Under the pieces are notes generated by a model. It was not told the origin of the DNA and ran no database searches. It worked only from the letters and a program-made list of their open reading frames with translations. A program made the position numbers and the translations under genes. A stretch of 64,000 nucleotides of DNA from Pogonophryne albipinna (lineage: Eukaryota > Chordata > Actinopteri > Perciformes > Artedidraconidae): assembly GCA_028583405.1 (NCBI GenBank), contig CM053253.1, positions 7,584,219 through 7,648,218 of the forward strand, given 5' to 3'. Positions 1 through 11,018 of the stretch are shown here, one piece after another (the first letter of the stretch is position 1; the number at the start of each line of letters is the position of its first letter).

Positions 1-3000
1 AAATCTACAGCGGTGAAACAAGAACTGTGCGTGACCAAAACCGAAGGCCCCAAGAGTAAAATTGGTCTGCCGTCCCCTAATGCCGACGCTCCACAGGTGC
101 TACGCAACAACATCAAATGCCCTGGCTCCCTGAATCTGGCCTATAACCTTAAACCAGTCCCTCACAGCAACAACAGCCCCAATAAAATCCCCCCAAAGTC
201 ACCGTCCAAACCATGCCAGGGCCCGTCCGTCCACAAAGCAGCGAAACCCGCGGAGTCGCCTCGTTACTCGTCTAAATCAGAGGAGAGGACCAAGATCAGC
301 GGGAAAGGGAAGAAGAATCCGATGTTTGGAGACAGCCTGCCGCCTCCTCCTCCCAGACCTCCAACGTCGGAGGTGGAGAAGCCCCCGCCGCCGGCCACCA
401 GCCCGACGTCCGCCATCGAGCAGAAAGTGATGAAGGGCATCGAGGAGAACATGCTGAAGCTGCAGGTGCAGGACCGGGGACCGCAGCCCACCGAGGTGAA
501 GCAGAAAGCCTCCAACGGCATCGCCAGCTGGTTCGGCCTGAAGAAGAGCAAACTGCCCGCGCTGCGCAAAACGGACGCCACGAAAGTGAATGAGAAGCGG
601 GAGTGGAAGATCAACATCCCCTCGGTGGGCAGGGACCCTGTGAAGGTGGCCAGCAGGTGTAAAGAAGGAGTGGAGGGCCTGAACATCTCCACGCTGATGG
701 AGAAGGCGGAGGGGCTGCGGAGGGCTCTGGAGGAGGAGAGGGCGTACGTGGAGAGGTCGGGCAGAGGTCACTCCTGCGAGGTGGTGATGGACCAATCTCA
801 GGGACAGCTGGCCGTCATGTACCGGGGGGGGCGCTCAGACAACTTCATGCAGCAGCTGCTCAACAGGTGAGGGCCGGCTGGGTAACAAACTGTTCTATTT
901 GAGGAGTAGGAAGACATGTTTTCAGCTTCTAAAATATGGTTCTTTTATCTTCTCCTCTAGCTTGGCTGAAAGAAAATAAGTGTATTTACGATACAAGATG
1001 TTAACTGATATTAAGTTATGAGGGATAAACCCCTTGAGATGAACCACCCAGTTTTCAAGGGGTTCCTAATGTATAGTACAAACAGCAAGACAGTCAAGAA
1101 TTCACCAAAACTAAATGACAAAACTAAATCAGGTCACATCCTACAGACAAGACTACTACTTAAACATAACCACTATATGGCCACAGAGAGGCCATGAACA
1201 AATACATTTGCCCTGCAATGAAATACAAATAAATAACAACAATTTGTAATTATATTAAAATACAAACAACGTATGTTACGATACAAGAACATATGATTTA
1301 ATTGTCACGATTAAATCTGAAATTGTCTTGCAGCTCAATTGAAACATCGACAATGACAAATATTTAAGAAACAAGAAAACAGATATTAAAATAACATCAC
1401 TGAAGACCGTTAACAGGCATCTAATCTGGGATTACATTCGGTATTCGTACCCAAAAACACTTCTGATAATACTGCTAACGCCACCATTTAGTTTGGTTGA
1501 GTTTCGACATCCTTACTGAGATGTTATCTGTGTGTGATAAATGCAGAGTGGATGGGAACGAGATGATCACCGTGCCGCAGCGCCGGCTCTCCTTCGACTG
1601 TAAGACCTCGAAGCCGATGTTTTGTCAGCAGGGCGACGTCATCAGTCACACCACCAGTCGAGACGATATGGAGAAGGTACATCAGGTTTTACACTCTACA
1701 CTATTCATTTCTCCTCAGACTCACACAAAGACAAGATTATACATTTACAATATTGCTCAAAACCAAATATGCACTTTCATTGAATGCATTGAGCGAGGCG
1801 TGTACAAATTCAAGGTCTTGGATTTTTTCCATTGTGTGCAACTCTATTCTTGAGAGGAATACATATTTATTTAATTCACTTTTATTATTGAGCACAATAC
1901 AATAATTCATCCACTTCCTGTCCAGTGAAAACCATTTATCTTCAAAAGAGTGCGATTTTGAATGTTGGTGGTAAACTAGACGATGACGTTTTTCCTAATT
2001 TGTTGAGAAAAGTCTCCTTCCTTAGGCAAACTAGTTAAAAACCCTCTTGGATTGAACGTAAAATGCATCTTCTCTACGCTGAAAACACGGCGGTTTTTCT
2101 GAGAAACTCGTAACAAATGTACTTTTTAGTGAGGCATGATTCTTACTTAAGACAACAGGCTGCACAAATATGAAGATCTTATGGAATTTGATGCAATATC
2201 TTAAATTAAACTTCCTAACAGTATAAAAAAAGGGGTTAAAATCAGCACACCATTAAACATCTGCAGCATCAAAATGCATCGTGCTGCAGCAATCTGAAAT
2301 CCACCAAATCCTATAACAGTGAAACACAGACAGGTAGAATTTGACTACATAATTAGTACTTTTCCTCTTCATACTTAAAATATATAAGGTTCTATACACT
2401 TGTATGCCTTTACTTAAGGGGGGTTTTGAATGGAGGACTGTGACTTGTAGTGGAGAACTTTCAAAGTGTGTTATGAGTACTTTTGATAGAGTGAAAGATC
2501 TGAATACTTCTTCACCACATGTGAAATGTGTTCACTTTCACGCCTAACCTTGGCTTCTCCTCTGTTGGATTATTCTCCTGCACGCTGATGTGAAGAGCCG
2601 CCGTTCGGCACACTCACTCCTCCATCTGCCGCTTTGTTGTTCTTTCATGCAGGGATCAGACAGAATCGGCAAGATCACATCAGATGAAAACCTCGCCGAT
2701 TCAGTTCACTCCCAACACTTCGCAGGTAAGAAAGCGAGTGTGCCAGGATGTAATCAGAGCAAAGAAATATCACACATTCTTTGGAGTTTACGAGTGTTAG
2801 GACCTTGTGGAAGATCAAACCAGACCTGGGTGGAACTGGTCTGGAAATAGATGAATGAAAGTGTAGAGAAATTCACAGGGTGAGACATTTGTTAAAGTAC
2901 TATCACAGGAACACATGGAACACATCACAGCAGAGTGTACTTAAGTTTAATTTCAAGGACCTTTTACTTAGTATTCCCATTTTAAGCTACTCTCTAATTG

Positions 3001-6000
3001 TACTCTACTTCATTATAAGAGGCCCTATTATACTGAAACGCCTCTTTCACAGTCTTTCATTTACTTCAGTAACATAGGGACATCACTATGTAACACTCGC
3101 AATTCTATTGGCTTGTGCTCCAACACATTGTCTGCGATAGGCTAAGGGGTGGGACATCGCTTGACCAATCATAACAGACCCAGGAGCCCCTTGAAAACGA
3201 GATGGTCCATCTCAAGGGGTTTATCCTAATAAATACATTGCAAATAAAGCAGAGCCGGCCAGCTGCCAATATATTCCTATAATAAATGAATTCAATTCTT
3301 TAAAAACATCGTTTAAGGAATATCACACTGTGGTATTACGTTGTCTCCCTCAGTAAAGGATGGGAGTATTTCTTCCAGCACTTTAAATCTGCATCAATCC
3401 ATGAGGGGTTTGAAACCTAATTTGCATATTGAGGGGGAAACTAATTGTCTCAGACTTTGATTAGCATATCAAAGGTAAGTAAAGGAGGCCACGCCCCCGA
3501 GGAAAATCAACCCTCAGGCAAAGCTGGAATAAATCATGTGGATTTCAACACATTTATTTCTTTATTGTGCCTTTTTATTTTTGTCCTTCAAGGTCCTCTA
3601 TTATACTGTTTTTCATCAATATATTATAGGTCTCAGATATATACAAAACATGTCTCTGAAGTGTTTGGCTCCAACACCAAAACAGATCATTGCAGCATTA
3701 CCCATAATCCCCTCTGTTTCAGCCCTGTTTCCAAAGTGCTGATTCTCTGTCTGTTACTTTAGATGAAAATAAGGAGCCCCTCCCCACGCCCCTCTGAGAG
3801 AGATGTAGTTACAAAGAACACAATGGTGCTCTAGGAGGAGATTCAGGTGATAAGGGGGTGTGGGGGGGGGGGGGTTACCTTGGTTGGTGATTGGCTAATG
3901 GTTACACAAGACAACAAATCGTTATGACATCATAAAGTGGCCAAAATCTGATCAGCTCATTTTCAGACAGGTTTTTATAGAAACGGATCAGGACAAAAAG
4001 AGAGAGAATCTTTTTTCCTGAAACTTTCAGAATCTCTCTACACAGAGGGGACACATGTTTATATATAGAAGACATGAAAAAGTGGATAGGTGACCTTTAA
4101 TTTTGCCTTTTTATTTTGTTCCTTAATATGCGATCATTAATACGTTTCGTGGTCACTCAGCCCCTGTCTCTCCTTCCTCCTCAGGCTCTGGTGCCTCCAC
4201 CTACACGCTGGACAGCGGCATCGGGACCTTCCCGCTGCCCGACTGCAGCAGCGGGGCCGCAGGTCGGGGTCTCTCCAAGGCGCGGGCCGGAGCCGAGCGC
4301 CACTCCTCGGGCTCCCCGGGGCGGGCCGGGCGGCGGGCCAGGACCCTGGACAGAGAGCCCTTGACCCAGGAGGAGAACTACGCTGCTCACAAGCAGCTGA
4401 TCCCCACCATCCAGTACGCCTCCGCGCTCGAGGGGAGGGGCTCCGCCGGGGTCATCCGTGAAGGTGCCCTAAAACTCTCCCTCTGGCGCATTATTACAGA
4501 AAACAAAGCATTGTTAGAGGTCACTTAGTTTTTTTCTATAGCCTTCAAACTTAGAGCTTTTGTCAATGTTACGGAGTACTTTGTTTTAGAATGCTCGTAC
4601 TGCACTAAGATACACACTGAAGCAGTGATTAATAGGTGTCCTAAAACGTCCTCACTGGAGCATAGTTAATAATAACTCACAACATTGTTAGAGGTCACTC
4701 GAACTTGGAGCTTTTCTCAATGTTACAGAGTACTGTGATGTAGAATGCAGACTCGTACTGCAGATACACACTGAAACAGTGATTATACAACAATAAGTGT
4801 TGGTCATCTAATAGGTCTCAATCTTTCAGTACTGCATTAGCATGTTAACACAACAAACGTTGAACGCCGATGAGATGTAGTACATTTAGTTTTATGTGTG
4901 AACCTACTTGGCGATGATTGTGATTCTGATTGTAAAAATGTGTTTACTCTCCCTCCGCAGACAGAGAGTCCCACGCTCCGAACATGTTCTCCCCCCGCTC
5001 AAAGACCTGGACCTTCCCCAACCTGAAGACCGCCGGCGGGCCTGCAGAGGTCTACCTCGCTGTGGAGGAGGAGGAAGAGGAGGAGGAGAGCTTCGGGTCT
5101 CCCTTCAGAGCGGTACGATGAAGATCACCTCCCTGTTCCTCACTCACACTCTACACTCCTCCTCTGACATTCCACTTCTTCCTATCTTCCTTCTCGTCCC
5201 CTCTCTCATCTCCCCATCTCTTACTCCCTACCTCCCCTGTCAGTCCCTCCCCATCCCTATCTGCCTTTCTCCTCCCCCTCCTTCTTTTTCTCTTCCTCCC
5301 TTTTCATATGTACAGCACTTTGGCTCGACCAATATATATATAAATAAAACTTGATTTGATAAGATTTCTCTCTCCTCTCCTTATGTTAGGAAAATATCAC
5401 TCGACACCAGGTTGAGAATCAATTATCAGGTACTCATTTATTCTTGCAAGAAGGAGCAGAGTTAAATCCCGTATGTTGCTCAACGGAGCAGGAAAGAACA
5501 TCAGGCTTATTTAGTCCAAAACACAGGAGATAACAACAAAGTCGTGAATCGAGGTGGCGCTAATATCAGCCGCGGGTGTCGGAAAAGCGCCGGGTCATCT
5601 GTGACGTCTTCTGGACTTCCTTCACGCCTCATAGAAATGAGATATGTAGGAGACAACAAGTATGTGTCCGTCTCCTCATAAAGATCAACAACCTGAAATG
5701 CCCTGCCTCCTCCTATCATGAAGAGGCAGCTGCAAGGTCGTACACACTTCAGAGTCACACATGATATCAGTGCATTCAAACAAACCCAAAGTGGAGGCAA
5801 CAGTATTTTCTCCAACACTATGTTGTCCTTTTAGACGTCTAATAATATCCAACTATTCAAATCCATCATATTGAAAGAATAGGCCTTCACCAAAGCATGT
5901 TGACAAAGCTAGTAACTACAGCAAAATACCTTTAAAATCCAAGTCAGTTCACTTAAATATGTATTGTGATAATGTCCCACACAGCTAGTTGGTTACAACA

Positions 6001-7629
6001 ACCTACAGGGATTTCAGGCAGCAGGTCGTTGAAGTTGAAGTACCTAAATTCACTTGTTAATCCATTTGCTATGGCGACAACTGCCTCGTGGAACAACAAC
6101 GTTTTCATTTCTGTTTGTTTAATATAGAACTCCACCCCCCTCTTATCTCCTCACCTCCACCTCCCTCTTCTTTTGCCTCTCCCTCTCCCTCCTCCCTTTC
6201 TCAAGATGAATTGATAAACTAAGGGTTGAAAAAGGTTTATTACACTTAATGTCTTTAGACCCTCAAAAAGGGAAACTCTCAAAATCAAACTTTAACCAAG
6301 AAGAAAATGAAAGATACCTCGAGGGGTCTGTCCCCCAGGACAAACAGACATGCAGTAGATCATGTGTATTTCTTGGAAAGTAAAAAAGCAAAGTGATGGA
6401 AAATACAAATACTATGTTCTAGTCATATAGTTATAGACTTGATATAGTTGTGTTTGGTCTATTCTTGTTGAAAAGCGGCTGTGCAGAACTATCTGGGTCA
6501 CTCTGACTGAAAATACTTTGATACATTTTTAAATCTGCACTCACATCTTACATAATGTAAAAACACAGAGCCACAAATTATTAATCCGCTGAATATTAAA
6601 GATTCACCATCGGATGATTTATGTAACCCACTTTAGTTTTTAGTTTTTTTGCACCTTAAGGCGATAACTGGAAACACATGACCTAAAAGGCTTTCACAGA
6701 TCCAAAGGCTTTCCTGTCACACACAGAATCTACAGTGTAGATATGGCAATGAAAGTCTTAAGTCCCGAGACCCTCCCACAATGCAACATAAACTCATTTA
6801 GAAAACAGTCAAATCAATAAAAAGATGATCTTGCCAAACCAATGTGCAAGTAGATGAAGTACTAACTAAATACATGTCCAAAAGAAAAAGAGAATGTTGT
6901 GAACAAGTAAATACAGGAGTTTATATACATGTAAATAAAACAAGATAAACAAGAACAGAATGTAAAGAGAGAGAAGATTGTTGAGAAATTGTTGTGCCAG
7001 AGTTACAAAAATACAATAAACACAACTGAACACAGTAAAAGAGCAATTCAATATCTACAGGAAACATAGACGGTCACATCAGTAATGTAACTATTAACAG
7101 TATTTAGTGGTGCAAAAAAACAACCGTAGTGGCAGATACCAAATTGCACGTTATAAAATGTAATAATAATAATCCATTTTATTTATAAGCGCACTTTTCA
7201 TTTGAGAAAACAAACCTGAAAGTGCTACAGAGTAAAATGGTTGAAACAAAACGATTAAAAGAACAAAATAAAAGCAGCAACGTTTCCGCCGGCATGGCAA
7301 CAAGTGGGAGTAAAAGGCTATTCTCAAAGCATCCAGTAACACTGTTTGTTTCTGCATCCTCTCAGAGCTCGAAGGCGGTCGGGCCCTCCTCCAGCCGGGC
7401 GGCGGACCCCGGCAGCCTGCCCGTCCCGGCCCCGTCGGGGGGGAGCCGCCGGGGGAAGACTCGCGCGCCCAGCGTTCCGGAGGTGAGTCGGGGGGAGGCG
7501 GGGCTGGAGCTCCTGAGGGAGCATCCCGAGGAGGCGCTGTCCCCCAGCCGCCCGCAGGTCCTGGAGACCCCCGAGTCCCTCAGCGACTCCCTGTACGACA
7601 GCCTGTCCTCCTGCGGCAGCCAGGGGTGA
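1..7629 (+). CDS. nckap5l: Nck-associated protein 5-like, 3' part of gene (six exons)
   Basis: Coding exons are 1-866 (open at the window edge), 1547-1676, 2653-2725, 4185-4463, 4961-5112 and 7366-7629 (TGA 7627-7629). Together they make exactly 588 codons including the stop, and every junction is GT-AG and in phase. The recognisable family pieces are the ASWFGLKKSKLPALRKT block, the LEEERAY coiled-coil stretch, VDGNEMITVPQRRLSFD across the first junction, and STYTLDSGIGTFPLPD. There is a proline run (PPPPPRPP) near residue 110 and an eight-glutamate run at the end of the 4961-5112 exon. NCKAP5L is a large, mostly disordered microtubule-associated protein that binds end-binding proteins and stabilises microtubules (family knowledge). 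I chose nckap5l over nckap5 partly because tmbim6 is next door, as in human 12q13. The N-terminal part is outside the window. Introns hold repeats described separately. Confidence 0.9.
467..866 (+). other. conserved NCKAP5 family core, end of large exon
   Basis: The last third of the large first exon is GC-rich and encodes the region that is most conserved between NCKAP5 and NCKAP5L: a lysine-rich ASWFGLKKSKLPALRK stretch, then a short helix-forming segment and MQQLLN at the splice donor. The remaining upstream part of the exon is low-complexity, rich in serine, proline and lysine, as expected for the disordered middle of this family. Confidence 0.6.
1018..1068 (-). repeat. LINE 3'-tail-like fragment (inverted copy of 3187-3229)
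   Basis: The reverse complement matches the sequence near 3187-3229, with a small hairpin of the form GAGAT...ATCTC followed by aaggggtttatcc. The same kind of hairpin tail ends the reverse-transcriptase-bearing LINE at 40876, so I read this as a 3' tail of a related non-LTR element. It sits in the first nckap5l intron of the window. Confidence 0.45.
3017..3240 (+). repeat. dispersed fish repeat, family A fragment plus LINE-like tail
   Basis: Starts with aggccctattatactg and contains the shared family landmarks: a palindromic catagggacatcactatgt stretch, 'ctccaacacattgt', and 'gaccaatcataacaga'. The same landmarks occur at 37361, 41876, 48811, 52449 and 54713. From about 3187 it runs into a LINE 3'-tail hairpin. 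Class is unknown to me. Confidence 0.55.
3591..4096 (+). mobile_element. TTAA-flanked MITE, family B copy 1
   Basis: Begins AGGTCCTCTATTATACTG and ends ATAGGTGACCT, giving short inverted ends of the form AGGTCnCCTAT. The right flank is TTAA (4097-4100); the left is TTCA (3587-3590), one mismatch. The inside (Met/stop-rich, no ORF) matches the elements at 56820 and, reversed, 62647. TTAA targets are typical of piggyBac-type transposition, but the transposase family is inferred only. It contains a G run at about 3859-3874 and lies in the nckap5l intron upstream of the 4185 exon. Confidence 0.65.
4500..4805 (+). repeat. diverged tandem duplication in nckap5l intron
   Basis: Two related copies, about 4510-4645 and 4682-4800, share attgttagaggtcact, agcttttntcaatgttac, and tacacactgaa-cagtgatta in the same order. 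Period is roughly 170 bases with scattered substitutions and small indels. Confidence 0.6.
5113..5360 (+). repeat. pyrimidine-rich stretch ending in a LINE-like 3' tail
   Basis: Intron sequence beginning directly at the nckap5l donor is strongly C/T-rich for about 180 bases. It ends in gtacagcactttggc ... aaataaaacttgatttgat, the form of a 3' tail of fish non-LTR elements with a short terminal TTGAT-type repeat. The rest of this intron (5361-7365) is AT-rich; apart from an interspersed-repeat tail at about 7160-7262 I see nothing identifiable in it. Confidence 0.45.
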
Positions 7630-8490
7630 ACGAGGACATGAACAACACAAACAACAGCACCGCTCTGAACTTACTGTGATGCTGCTCGCCCACATGTGTG
7701 AGGACTTCCTGTTGATGTCCACAGGAACAATGTGGTGATGCGTTCTCTTTAAGCAACTGGAAAGACGCTCGATGGACTCTCCTCAGGATTTCTAAGCCAA
7801 AAGCCACCCCCAAATAAAATAGGTTCACTTTTTGTCCCACAGACTGGACTGTGGACACTTGATGTATGCAGGACTACAAAACGCATGGCTAAGCTAATGA
7901 TTAGCACAAAGTGATCACTCCCGGTCGTTGTTCCAGCAACGCGTCTTTTAGTTTTGAATCATCGTGGTAGACATATCTTTGTTATCGAAGAGAGCTGAGC
8001 CTTCTGCTCTGGACATCATAATGTATTGGAGAAAAAAACTAAACATGGAGCTCCTTAAAAAAATGAATGTTCATGTCTGTGATTCTTTATTGCTGAATTC
8101 ATGCATCACGATTTTAAATGTATAAACGATTTTATTGATCATGTTGATATTGTTTTGCGACACATGAAGGATGTCAGAATACGTCTGTTTTGAAATCTTA
8201 ATACATTTAAAGGTAATATATACCAGCAATAATAACATAGATAAGAGAAATGGCTACACTATTCAATGAATATGTATTTCTATTATTTATTTATTTGCAA
8301 TGTGCATCGTTTGCATTCATCTCTTTTTTTTCATTTTGTAATCTTTCTGTGAAAATTGCAGTCTCCTGGCTTTAGTAGATTATGTTCATCTCTTGTATTT
8401 CAACATCTGTTGCTGTTCGTTCCCTAGCCATAGAGGTCTATGTACCTACTGCCGTTTTTCAACTTTCTAATTAAAATGTTCTGATTTATT
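7630..8490 (+). other. nckap5l: probable nckap5l 3'UTR
   Basis: The sequence after the TGA has no further coding signal. An ATTAAA at about 8470 followed by a GT-rich stretch (tttggttgtgtgacg) looks like a normal cleavage signal; an earlier AATAAA lies near 7813. Which one is used cannot be told from sequence alone. Confidence 0.45.
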
Positions 8491-8666
8491 TGGTTGTGTG
8501 ACGTCGTTCGTTCGACCGTTTGCATCAATAACTTCGACACATGGTAGAAACTCATAGTAAAGTATGATACTAACCTATGTTGGTATTTTTCCGGTCTTTG
8601 GCGTTTTTGCAAATATGTTGTGATATTTTGGGCATGCTATACTATGACGTTTTCGACTTATTACAC

Positions 8667-9163
8667 CAGGGCTATTCAATTAGTTTGGAACGGGGGCCGG
8701 TTGATGAAAATGATCCAAAGCAAGGGGCCGGGAAAAAGATGGCTTGAAATATGAGCAATCATATTAAGAGCTTCAGATACAGTAAATACTACAACAGCAT
8801 AGTGGAGTGCATATATTGTGTTTAATTACATCAAACAACATAGCCCCAAGGCCTTTCTAGATCTAAATGGCAAGTTCAGAACTCAGTAGTCCTACATGTG
8901 AAGCTAATTTGATTTAATTTAGGTGAAATGATCTAATCATTCACGCAGAGATGCAATACACTACAGCTAGTAGGTGGGTTCGAAACCCGAGCCCGCTGAC
9001 GTTTTCAGGCAATGTCTTCCCCTCTATCTCTCAATGTAACACCCTCTCTGGAATAAAGGCACTCTGGCCCAAAAGAAAAGTAGATTACTTTTAACATTAT
9101 ACTCAAAGGGCCAGTAAATATCACCCCGGGGCCGGATTTGGCCCACGGGCTGCAATAGCCCTG
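8667..9163. mobile_element. non-autonomous hAT-like transposon with perfect 8-bp target duplication
   Basis: Ends are inverted: CAGGGCTATT on the left and AATAGCCCTG on the right, each followed inward by a G/C-rich 'ggggccgg' type stretch. The 8-base flanks TATTACAC at 8659-8666 and 9164-9171 are identical, which is the hAT signature. No transposase ORF is present. It lies in the intergenic space between nckap5l and tmbim6. Confidence 0.85.
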
Positions 9164-9177
9164 TATTACACTATGAA

Positions 9178-9729
9178 CCCTCCTGTTGTCTTCGGGTCAA
9201 ATCTGACCGATTTACTACTTTCATCAATCATAACTTTTTTGTTTTACATTCGATTGCATTAAGGCTTTATGATATCCTTCACAGTAGACATTTGAACATA
9301 TAAAATTGCTGATCACCACATTCATTGAATTTTGGATGATTTAGTCAACTTTGTAACACCCATGGTGTTCCCGGTCAAAAATGGCCACCATAAAGAAAAG
9401 GAATTAGTAACCATCCGGATCAGATAAAACACACACACACACATACTCTAGATGTGTCCCCCCCCCCCCCTTATGTGCCCAATCCCCCCATGTGAATCAC
9501 ACCTGGCACTCACAATAGGCTACATGTTCAGTGTCTGTTCTTTGTATATTTACTGCAGTTCTTCCTGTATACCAGTAGTCTGATACAATATGTACAGTTT
9601 GAAAGGGTGTTAAATGAAATTTGGTGATGATTAGTGTTTTTTGTGTCAATGTAATAGCAGTTAAAACAGGACCGGTCAAATTTGACCGCGGACACCAAAG
9701 TAAGGGGGGAAACAAAGACAATAGGAGGG
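9178..9729. mobile_element. piggyBac-like MITE
   Basis: Left end CCCTCCTGTTGTCTTCGGG and right end CAATAGGAGGG are inverted copies; inner 'ggtcaaatttgacc'-type motifs also mirror each other. The right flank is TTAA (9730-9733), the left is TGAA, so one base of the presumed target copy has changed. It abuts the hAT-like element at 8667. Inside are a CA microsatellite (about 9429-9443) and a C run (about 9460-9471). Confidence 0.6.
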
Positions 9730-9733
9730 TTAA

Positions 9734-10112
9734 ACATTTTTTTAGATATATGATTTTTCTGATATTTTCAACATACTATTACCTTTTTCTGAAAATGTCG
9801 ATATACTATATTACTTTTATCAAAAAAACTAATATAATTAAAAAAAACAGAGTATCTGGACAACACACCATAGTGTAAATGTGTTGTAAATGTATGTTTT
9901 ATATCAAAAATTTAAGAAAAAAATCTGTAGCTTTTCCCTCGCCAACATTTTTGGAGCGTCTTTTAGCTTCTTCCCTGAAGGCCTAGCATGACATGGTTTG
10001 TACAAGTGATTGTTGTTGTTCAAACTGAGTCTGAATATTTCTTCCACTGCTGTGAACGGTTGCAATATATAAGCAGAGATCATTGGAGTAACCCAGAGTG
10101 AAAACAGGCACT
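9734..10112. other. intergenic, no gene seen
   Basis: Between the piggyBac-like element and the presumed end of the tmbim6 transcript. AT-rich, no coding signal and no repeat I can name. Confidence 0.4.
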
Positions 10113-11018
10113 TTGTTTCAACGTTCAACACATTTATTTGAGCAAATGTATCAAATTATTAGTTTCAATTTTACATCCATAAAATAAATTCTTCAGTGTA
10201 CACTTTCAAAAAATCGTTAAGGTTAACATCACATCGTTTGGCAAACTAATTTCTAGACAACAGATATTTAGAGAATTTACAGAGAGGTTTGGAATAACTC
10301 GTATCCTCCTATCCAAGATGGAAATATGGACAGATGGCTCCGAAGTCTTCCTCCTCCTCCGCCCGCCAACATCCAGAATCCTTAAAAGTGTGTCTGATGA
10401 GCTGCTGCAGCTCTTTAAGACTCAGACAGGCTTTCAGGGTTTGTGTCGGTGTTACCGGGCTTCACCACTCTAATGGTGGTCAGAAACAAAATGTGTGGAA
10501 ACAAAAACAATCACAGGGAGAATTTCTCAAAGGGGGAATCTGTTGTCAAAACCATGGGACACCATATTATCTTGTTGTGACACTCCACTAAGAGAACAGA
10601 GGAAAACTATAAATAAGCAAATCAACGATGGAAATAACAGAACTTGAAATAAAACAACGATCAGCCTCAGAAGCTCACATGACCCACTACAAAGGAGCCT
10701 ATCAAGTCTTTAATGTATGGCACTAAATACGTTTCTTCATTAAAAGCTGCTCAGCCAATGGGAGCCTCGCAGGGCAACACTCCCCTCTACAGGCCGAACA
10801 GGGTCACCGCAGCGTTACTCTAATTCTCCATTCACAGCCATAGTGGGGGACTAGCGTTAGTTTACCATTAACTTACATTCAACCCTTGTTGTAAGTTCGA
10901 AAGATAAATCAAAGAAATTTCAATAATATAAGACCACATAGGAGTTAATTTAATAAATGAAGACCGAGAGTGAAAAGCACCGCTGCAAATTGTGCCTTTT
11001 GACAGTTCCAAGAGTTCT
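10113..11018 (-). other. tmbim6: tmbim6 3'UTR
   Basis: Follows the TAA stop of tmbim6 on the minus strand. The plus-strand TTTATT at 10133-10138 is an AATAAA on the transcript, placing the 3' end at roughly 10113-10120. There is no other ORF of note in the stretch. Confidence 0.6.

Noticed and set aside
264..795. Long minus-strand frames opposite the first nckap5l exon
   Set aside because: They are shadows of a GC-rich coding exon on the plus strand, have no family match and use its reverse codons.
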